Positions 7,365 to 11,411 of a stretch of DNA of 11,411 nt are shown here, one piece after another. The position numbers and the translations under genes were made by a program. The notes below the pieces were generated by a model. The model saw only the letters and a list, made by a program, of their open reading frames with translations, was not told the origin of the DNA and ran no database searches. Positions within the stretch are counted from its first letter, which is position 1; each line of letters starts with the position of its first letter. Origin of the DNA: Sutterella parvirubra YIT 11816 (GTDB lineage: Bacteria; Pseudomonadota; Gammaproteobacteria; Burkholderiales; Burkholderiaceae_F); assembly GCF_000250875.1 (NCBI RefSeq), contig NZ_JH604981.1, positions 1 to 11,411 of the forward strand, read 5' to 3'.

Positions 7365-7429
7365 GGAATGGGCCAATCGGGCCAATCGGGCCGCTCACGC
7401 CTCTCACACCCCTCACACCGCTCACGCCG
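7365..7429 (-). repeat. Contiguous 9-bp-period array over the transporter stop codon
   Basis: On the minus strand, seven 9-base units follow one another from 7427 down to 7365: GCGTGAGCG, GTGTGAGGG, GTGTGAGAG, GCGTGAGCG, GCCCGATTG, GCCCGATTG, GCCCATTCC. The first four each carry a TGA in the gene's own frame (7422-7424, 7413-7415, 7404-7406, 7395-7397), so the gene has four in-frame stops in tandem. The remaining units keep the period but change sequence. Confidence 0.9.
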
Positions 7430-9110
7430 CCGTCCAGAAGAGAAGGAGCACGATCTGTCCGGTGAGAATCCTGAGGAACATCGCAAGCGGATAGACGGTG
7501 GAGTACGCGACCGCCGCGCTGTTCTTCTCGGACAAAGTCGCCGCGTGCGCCAAGGCGGGCGGGTTCGTCGTCATCCCGGCCAAGAGGCCCACGATGGAGT
7601 GGTAGTTCATCCGGAGGCCGATCCGCGCGGCCGCGGCGACGACCCACAAGGGAACGAGCGTCACGATCAACCCCAATCCCATGAAGAGGAACCCGTCACC
7701 GCCCGTGAAGGCCGCGACGAATCCGGGGCCGGCCGCGAGCCCCACGCTCGCGAGGAAGAAGGAGATCCCGATTTCGCGGAGCATCAAGGAGGCCGAGTTC
7801 GTCGTGTAGGTGGCGAGCTTCAAGGAGGGCCCGAAGCGCCCCAGCAGAATCGCGACGACCAAGGGGCCGCCAGCCAACCCCAGCTTCAACGCCGCCGGAA
7901 TCCCCGGGATCACGATCGGAATGGAGCCTGTGAGGATCCCGAGTGCGATCCCCACGAAGACCGAGATGACGTTCGGGTGGTCGAGCTTCTTCTCCTGGTT
8001 GCCCAAAACGCCCGCCAGGCGCGCCACCGCGCGCTCGGGGCCCACCACGACGAGGCGGTCGCCCAAGTGGAGGTGAAGGTTCTGATACGGAAAGAGCTCC
8101 ATCCCGGCGCGGTAGATGCGGGTCACGTTCGTGCCGTCGTAGTGCGAGAGGTGAAGGTCCTGGATGCGGAGCCCATTGACGGAGGGCTCCGTGATGAGGA
8201 TGAGCGACGAATGGACGGGCGAGTGTTCGCTCGTCAAGTCGACGTCGGTGCGCTCCTTCCCGAAGAACGCCACCACGGCCTCCTTGTGCTCCTCCAAGGC
8301 GACGCAGCGGAGCACGTCGCCCACCTTCACCCGGGTGTTGGGCCCGGGACTCATGAGGCCTTCCGTCTCGTTGTACCGCCGCGAGATCACGAAGGGCCGC
8401 CCGATCACCTGGCGGATCACCTTGATGGGCTTGTCCTCCAAGTAGCCGTTCGAGGCCTCGACGTAGAAGGTGATGGGGGCGGCGTGCTGTTCACTTTCCG
8501 ACGCCTCCCAGCGGCGGTCTTCCTCCGCCGGGTCGATCCTCCACACCCACCGGACCGCGACCGCGGTCCCGATGATCCCGACCACCGCCAACGGGTACGC
8601 GCAGGCGTACGCCACCGCCGGATCGGCGCCGGTCCAGCCGAGAACCGACAAGGCTTCCTGCACGGCGCCCAAGCCGGGAGTGTTGGTGACGGCGCCGTAG
8701 TGCTCGCCCAGCATCTCCGCCAAGGGAATGCGGCCGGCAAACGCCGCCCAAAGCGCGATCGTGACGACGACGGAGAGGACGATCCCGAAGAGGCAGAGGG
8801 CGTTCAGCTGGAGCCCACCCGCCCTGAAGCTCGAGAAGAAGGACGGCCCCACCTGAAGCCCGATGAAGAAGACGAAGAGCATCAGGCCGAAATCCCGCAG
8901 GAACCCGAGGATGACGGGATTCGGCGTAAAGCCGAAATGCCCCGCGGCGAGACCCGCGAAGAGGATGAAGGTGACGCCCAACGACACCCCGAAGACGCGC
9001 AGCCGCCCCAACGCCGTCCCGACGGAGATGACGAGGGCGTAGACGAGGAGATTCCCCGCGAAGGTCGCGGGGTCGGCGAGGAGGCGCAGGCTTTCGAGCG
9101 TTTCGAGCAT
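7422..9110 (-). CDS. AspT/YidE-type transporter with two RCK_C domains (aspartate:alanine exchanger family)
   Basis: This inner-membrane carrier has 562 residues, the usual family length. Two homologous membrane halves flank a cytoplasmic regulatory core. The first half has DFGLMLFVFFIGLQVGP (73-89) and GAVTNTPGLGAVQ (139-151). The second repeats the pattern as REIGISFFLASVGLAAGPG (445-463) and AGMTTNPPALAHA (511-523). Between them, about 212-285 and 295-370, are two TrkA-C (RCK_C) ligand-binding domains, the second ending GDRLVVVGP. AspT itself exchanges aspartate for alanine; most YidE/YbjL-type relatives have no proven substrate, so substrate here is unknown. The ATG at 9110 fits the family N-terminus but has no Shine-Dalgarno; an AAGAAGGA lies about 35 bases upstream, too far to serve it. 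The frame is open further upstream, but that part is Arg/Pro-rich and unlike the family. It diverges from the homocysteine methyltransferase gene and precedes adenine deaminase in the same direction. Confidence 0.93.
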   Translation of the reverse strand: MLETLESLRLLADPATFAGNLLVYALVISVGTALGRLRVFGVSLGVTFILFAGLAAGHFGFTPNPVILGFLRDFGLMLFVFFIGLQVGPSFFSSFRAGGLQLNALCLFGIVLSVVVTIALWAAFAGRIPLAEMLGEHYGAVTNTPGLGAVQEALSVLGWTGADPAVAYACAYPLAVVGIIGTAVAVRWVWRIDPAEEDRRWEASESEQHAAPITFYVEASNGYLEDKPIKVIRQVIGRPFVISRRYNETEGLMSPGPNTRVKVGDVLRCVALEEHKEAVVAFFGKERTDVDLTSEHSPVHSSLILITEPSVNGLRIQDLHLSHYDGTNVTRIYRAGMELFPYQNLHLHLGDRLVVVGPERAVARLAGVLGNQEKKLDHPNVISVFVGIALGILTGSIPIVIPGIPAALKLGLAGGPLVVAILLGRFGPSLKLATYTTNSASLMLREIGISFFLASVGLAAGPGFVAAFTGGDGFLFMGLGLIVTLVPLWVVAAAARIGLRMNYHSIVGLLAGMTTNPPALAHAATLSEKNSAAVAYSTVYPLAMFLRILTGQIVLLLFWTAA

Positions 9111-9394
9111 GGGTTGTCGGGGGATGGCGGAGCCCGTCGTCAGGTTCCTTCTTGAGGCGGAAATCCGCCGGATGGCGGACGCAGGTAGGCATCCTAGACC
9201 TGCCGGGCGAAAAAGTCCGTAGGGGTTCATTCGGAGACTTGCGCGGCGCGCAAAGCGGGCGGGGGAAGCGGAGGCGAGGGGAGTCGGGCGGCGGATGGCG
9301 GACGGTTGCCCGGGGCCGACGGGAAGGCGTGCGGCGCATAATGGACGGACGACGACCGCCCCGACCGGGACATCCGACAAAGAAGACCGATTCC
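9111..9394. promoter_or_regulatory. Divergent promoter region with three GGATGGCGGA repeats
   Basis: These 284 bases separate the transporter and homocysteine methyltransferase starts. GGATGGCGGA occurs three times in the same orientation (9122-9131, 9170-9179, 9293-9302); the last two share GGATGGCGGACG. A dyad GGCGGA-AA-TCCGCC (9156-9169) adjoins the second copy. CATAAT (9337-9342) is a possible plus-strand -10 about 50 bases before the methyltransferase ATG, and minus-strand TAGGAT (9191-9196) a weak -10 for the transporter. Neither has a clear -35. Operator function is inferred. Confidence 0.4.
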
Positions 9395-10351
9395 ATGACC
9401 ACCAACACGACCACTTCTCCCGCCTCCCGTCCTGCCCGGCCCTTCACCGCGCTCCTCGCGAAGAAGGAGAGCCTCATCATCGACGGCGCGATGTCGACCG
9501 CCCTCGAAGCCCTCGGGGCGGACTTGAAAGACGACCTCTGGACCGCGAAGGTGCTCGTCAACGAACCTGAGATCGTCGAGCGCGTCCACGAAGCCTACGC
9601 CCGCGCGGGCGCGGACGTCGCGATCACGTGCTCGTATCAGGCGACGGAAGCGGGCTTGGCCAAAAAGGGGCTCGATTCTGAGGCGGCCTTCGACGTGATC
9701 GCGAAGAGCGTCACGCTCGCCCGGGAGGGCTGCCGCCGGGGCGGGCGCGAAGACGCGATCGTCGCGGGGTCGGTGGGCCCCTACGGCGCGTACCTCGCGG
9801 ACGGAAGCGAATACCGAGGGGACTATCGATTGACCGACGCCGAATTCGAAGCCTTCCACGCGCTCCGCATGGATGCGTTGAAGGCCGCCGGGTGCGACCT
9901 CTACGCGCTCGAAACCCAGCCGCAGTTCGCGGAAATCCGGGCGTTGGTGCGCATGACCGCCGCGCGCGGGATGACCTGCTGGGTGACGATGACGCACAAG
10001 GCGGGGGATCCCACGCGGCTCCCCGACGGGACGCCGCTCTCTGAAGTCGCGGCGTGGTTGGACGGTGAGGACTGTGTGGAAGCTTTGGGCCTCAACTGCG
10101 TTCCGAAGGCCACCGCCGCGCAAGCCTTGGATGCCCTCACAGGCGCGACCTCGAAGCCCGTGATTCTCTACCCCAACTCGGGCGAAACCTACGACGCCGC
10201 GACGAAGACGTGGTCCAAGGCCGACCCGCACGCGCACGACTGGGACGCGGACGTCGTGCGCTGGAAGGGGCAGGGGGTGCGGTGCCTGGGCGGGTGCTGC
10301 CGGACTTTGCCGGAGGACGTGCGCGTCATGAGGAAGGCCTTCCTCGGGTGA
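9395..10351 (+). CDS. mmuM: Homocysteine S-methyltransferase (MmuM/YagD type)
   Basis: It transfers a methyl group from S-methylmethionine or S-adenosylmethionine to homocysteine, making methionine in the cytoplasm without folate or cobalamin. At 318 residues it has the length of the stand-alone single-domain enzyme. Family motifs appear in order: IDGAMSTALE (29-38), ITCSYQAT (77-84), GSVGPYGAYLADGSEY (125-140), ETQPQFAEI (173-181), GLNC (232-235) and GGCC (299-302). Cys235, Cys301 and Cys302 form the expected zinc and homocysteine site. The ATG at 9395 is chosen because the family start follows closely; the frame is open further upstream but Arg-rich. The ribosome site is weak (AAGAAG, about 10 bases away). 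No S-methylmethionine permease gene lies beside it. A SAM donor is equally possible. The stop is followed by repeated GGGTGA words and then a terminator. Confidence 0.95.
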   Translation: MTTNTTTSPASRPARPFTALLAKKESLIIDGAMSTALEALGADLKDDLWTAKVLVNEPEIVERVHEAYARAGADVAITCSYQATEAGLAKKGLDSEAAFDVIAKSVTLAREGCRRGGREDAIVAGSVGPYGAYLADGSEYRGDYRLTDAEFEAFHALRMDALKAAGCDLYALETQPQFAEIRALVRMTAARGMTCWVTMTHKAGDPTRLPDGTPLSEVAAWLDGEDCVEALGLNCVPKATAAQALDALTGATSKPVILYPNSGETYDAATKTWSKADPHAHDWDADVVRWKGQGVRCLGGCCRTLPEDVRVMRKAFLG

Positions 10352-10421
10352 GGTTGGGTGATCTTCGGGCGGCGTCGGGTGACCATCGCCCGGCGTGACG
10401 CTGAAACCCAAGTCCTGACAA

Positions 10422-10465
10422 GAAGAAGTCGCCCGGGGCGAGGTGCCTGCGGGCGGCTTTTCTTC
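10422..10465. terminator. Terminator in the convergent gap, probably bidirectional
   Basis: GTCGCCCG (10428-10435) pairs with CGGGCGGC (10450-10457; one G-U pair), with a 14-base loop, followed by TTTTCTTC on the plus strand and preceded by AGAAGAA. It ends the methyltransferase transcript. On the minus strand the stem has one C-A mismatch and a CTTCTTCT tract, so it can also serve the converging aminotransferase gene. Confidence 0.75.
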
Positions 10466-10523
10466 ATGAGACCGGGGAGGGTGAGGCGTTCGTCACGCGG
10501 CTCCCCAAACGTCCTCCGGCCCA

Positions 10524-10556
10524 GCGCTCACTTCGCGCTCACTTCGCGATCACTTG
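10524..10556 (-). repeat. 11-bp tandem triplication spanning the aminotransferase stop codon
   Basis: GCGCTCACTTC occurs twice exactly (10524-10534, 10535-10545), followed by a diverged third unit, GCGATCACTTG (10546-10556). Read on the minus strand, each unit carries AAGTGA. Because 11 is not a multiple of three, the TGAs at 10550-10552, 10539-10541 and 10528-10530 fall in all three frames. Confidence 0.9.
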
Positions 10557-11411
10557 CGGTCCTTGAGCACCTGCGCGAAGGCCTTCGCGACCTTCCCGAC
10601 GTTCTTGGTGTTGAGGCCGGCGACGCAGATGCGGCCGTTTTCCACCCCATAGATCGCGAACTCTTCACGGAGACGGATCATCTCCGCCTTCGTGAACCCC
10701 GTGAAGGAGAACATCCCCTTCTGACGGATGATGAAGGAGAGGTCCGCGCCCTCCGCCTTCCCCGCTTCAAAGAGCGCGCGGCGCATCGCGAGGATGCGGT
10801 TGCGGCAGCCGTCGACTTCCGACTTCCAGGCGGGGAGGAGTTCGGGGTCGTTCAGGACCTCCGCCACCACCGCGCCGCCGTGGCGGGGCGGGTTCGAGTA
10901 TTCGGCGCGCACGAGGGCGTTGAGGATCGTCTTCAGAACCTTCGCTTCGGTTTCGTTCGCGCCCACGACGTGAAGCGCGCCCGCGCGCTCGCCGTAGAGG
11001 CCGAAGTTTTTGGACGACGACGTCGCCGCCATCATCGAGACCCCGGAGGCCGCAAACATCCGGAGCGCCCGAGCGTCTTCCTCCAAGCCTTCGCCGAACC
11101 CCTGGTAGGCCATGTCGAGGAAGGGGATGAGGTTCTTCGCCTCCACGATGTCGAGCACCCGCTTCCAGTCGTCGATCGTGATGTCGACCCCGGTCGGGTT
11201 GTGGCAGCAGGCGTGAAGCACGACGAGCGTGCGCTCAGGGAGCGCTTCCAACCCCGCGAAGAACCCTTCGCGGTCAACCGACAACGTCGCCGCGTCGTAG
11301 TAGGCGTAGCGGAGCACGTTGAGGCCCGCCTCTTTGAGAATCGCGACGTGGTTCCCCCAGGTGGGGTTCGAGACGGCGCCCGTCGTCACGTTGAGGTTCT
11401 TCTGCGCGAAG
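10550..11411 (-). CDS. Class I aspartate/aromatic amino-acid aminotransferase (AspC/TyrB family), 5' part missing
   Basis: This PLP enzyme moves an amino group between aspartate or aromatic amino acids and 2-oxoglutarate in the cytoplasm. About 286 codons are visible; the frame stays open to the right edge, so roughly the first quarter of a 400-residue protein lies outside. The GTG at 11387-11389 is an internal valine codon and not a start. Hallmarks are CCHNPTG (substrate and PLP binding), DMAYQGFGEGLEED, and SSSKNFGLYGERAG, whose lysine (codon 11009-11011) forms the PLP Schiff base. Further on come YSNPPRHGG, FSFIIRQ-like SFIIRQKGMFSF, and GRICVAG with the carboxylate-binding arginine. It resembles E. 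coli AspC closely throughout, but AspC and TyrB cannot be separated from this part, so no symbol is given. It converges on the homocysteine methyltransferase gene. An 11-bp triplication spans its stop codon. Confidence 0.95.
   Translation of the reverse strand, partial: FAQKNLNVTTGAVSNPTWGNHVAILKEAGLNVLRYAYYDAATLSVDREGFFAGLEALPERTLVVLHACCHNPTGVDITIDDWKRVLDIVEAKNLIPFLDMAYQGFGEGLEEDARALRMFAASGVSMMAATSSSKNFGLYGERAGALHVVGANETEAKVLKTILNALVRAEYSNPPRHGGAVVAEVLNDPELLPAWKSEVDGCRNRILAMRRALFEAGKAEGADLSFIIRQKGMFSFTGFTKAEMIRLREEFAIYGVENGRICVAGLNTKNVGKVAKAFAQVLKDRK

Noticed and set aside
9306..9342. TTGCCC and CATAAT as a complete sigma-70 promoter for the methyltransferase
   Set aside because: Spacing is 25 bases, too long. 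Only CATAAT is kept as a weak -10 candidate.
1..11411. CRISPR array, insertion sequence, toxin-antitoxin or phage defence genes
   Set aside because: No spaced identical repeats of suitable length, no transposase or terminal inverted repeats, and no nuclease, methylase or toxin family among the genes.

Overview
The window is GC-rich DNA from a Gram-negative bacterium, with five recognisable genes and two long noncoding stretches. A type V autotransporter with a C-terminal beta-barrel implies an outer membrane. Together with the gene set and base composition this suggests a betaproteobacterium, possibly Sutterellaceae (Burkholderiales). That placement is inference from family resemblance; no marker gene is present.

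Layout. 1-219: edge of an unresolved gene, with two competing open frames. 220-828: noncoding, ending in a strong, probably bidirectional terminator (662-726). 829-4434 (-): large autotransporter with a Ser/Thr/Pro/Gly-rich head. 4435-5430: about 1 kb with no convincing gene, holding an upstream element that is also found near the left edge, several perfect dyads, and a terminator for the next gene. 5431-7251 (-): adenine deaminase. 7422-9110 (-): AspT/YidE-type transporter with two RCK_C domains. 9111-9394: divergent promoter region. 9395-10351 (+): homocysteine S-methyltransferase. 10352-10549: convergent gap with a terminator. 10550-11411 (-): class I aspartate/aromatic aminotransferase, cut by the window edge.

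The four enzyme and transport genes fit purine salvage, amino-acid or dicarboxylate exchange, methionine synthesis and transamination. They are ordinary housekeeping or accessory metabolism and do not form a recognised single pathway. The transporter and adenine deaminase run in the same direction 170 bp apart and could be cotranscribed.

Two unexplained patterns stand out. First, gene ends carry redundant stop codons. At three genes these come from short tandem repeats (13, 9 and 11 bp units) built across the stop codon, two of them sharing the word GCGAAGTRA. Second, the upstream region of the autotransporter has a counterpart at the left edge: a block of about 85 bp with constant internal spacing, followed in the same order by two further shared blocks. 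This suggests a duplicated regulatory region, and perhaps a second related gene just outside the window. I see no CRISPR array, insertion sequence, tRNA, rRNA or defence system.
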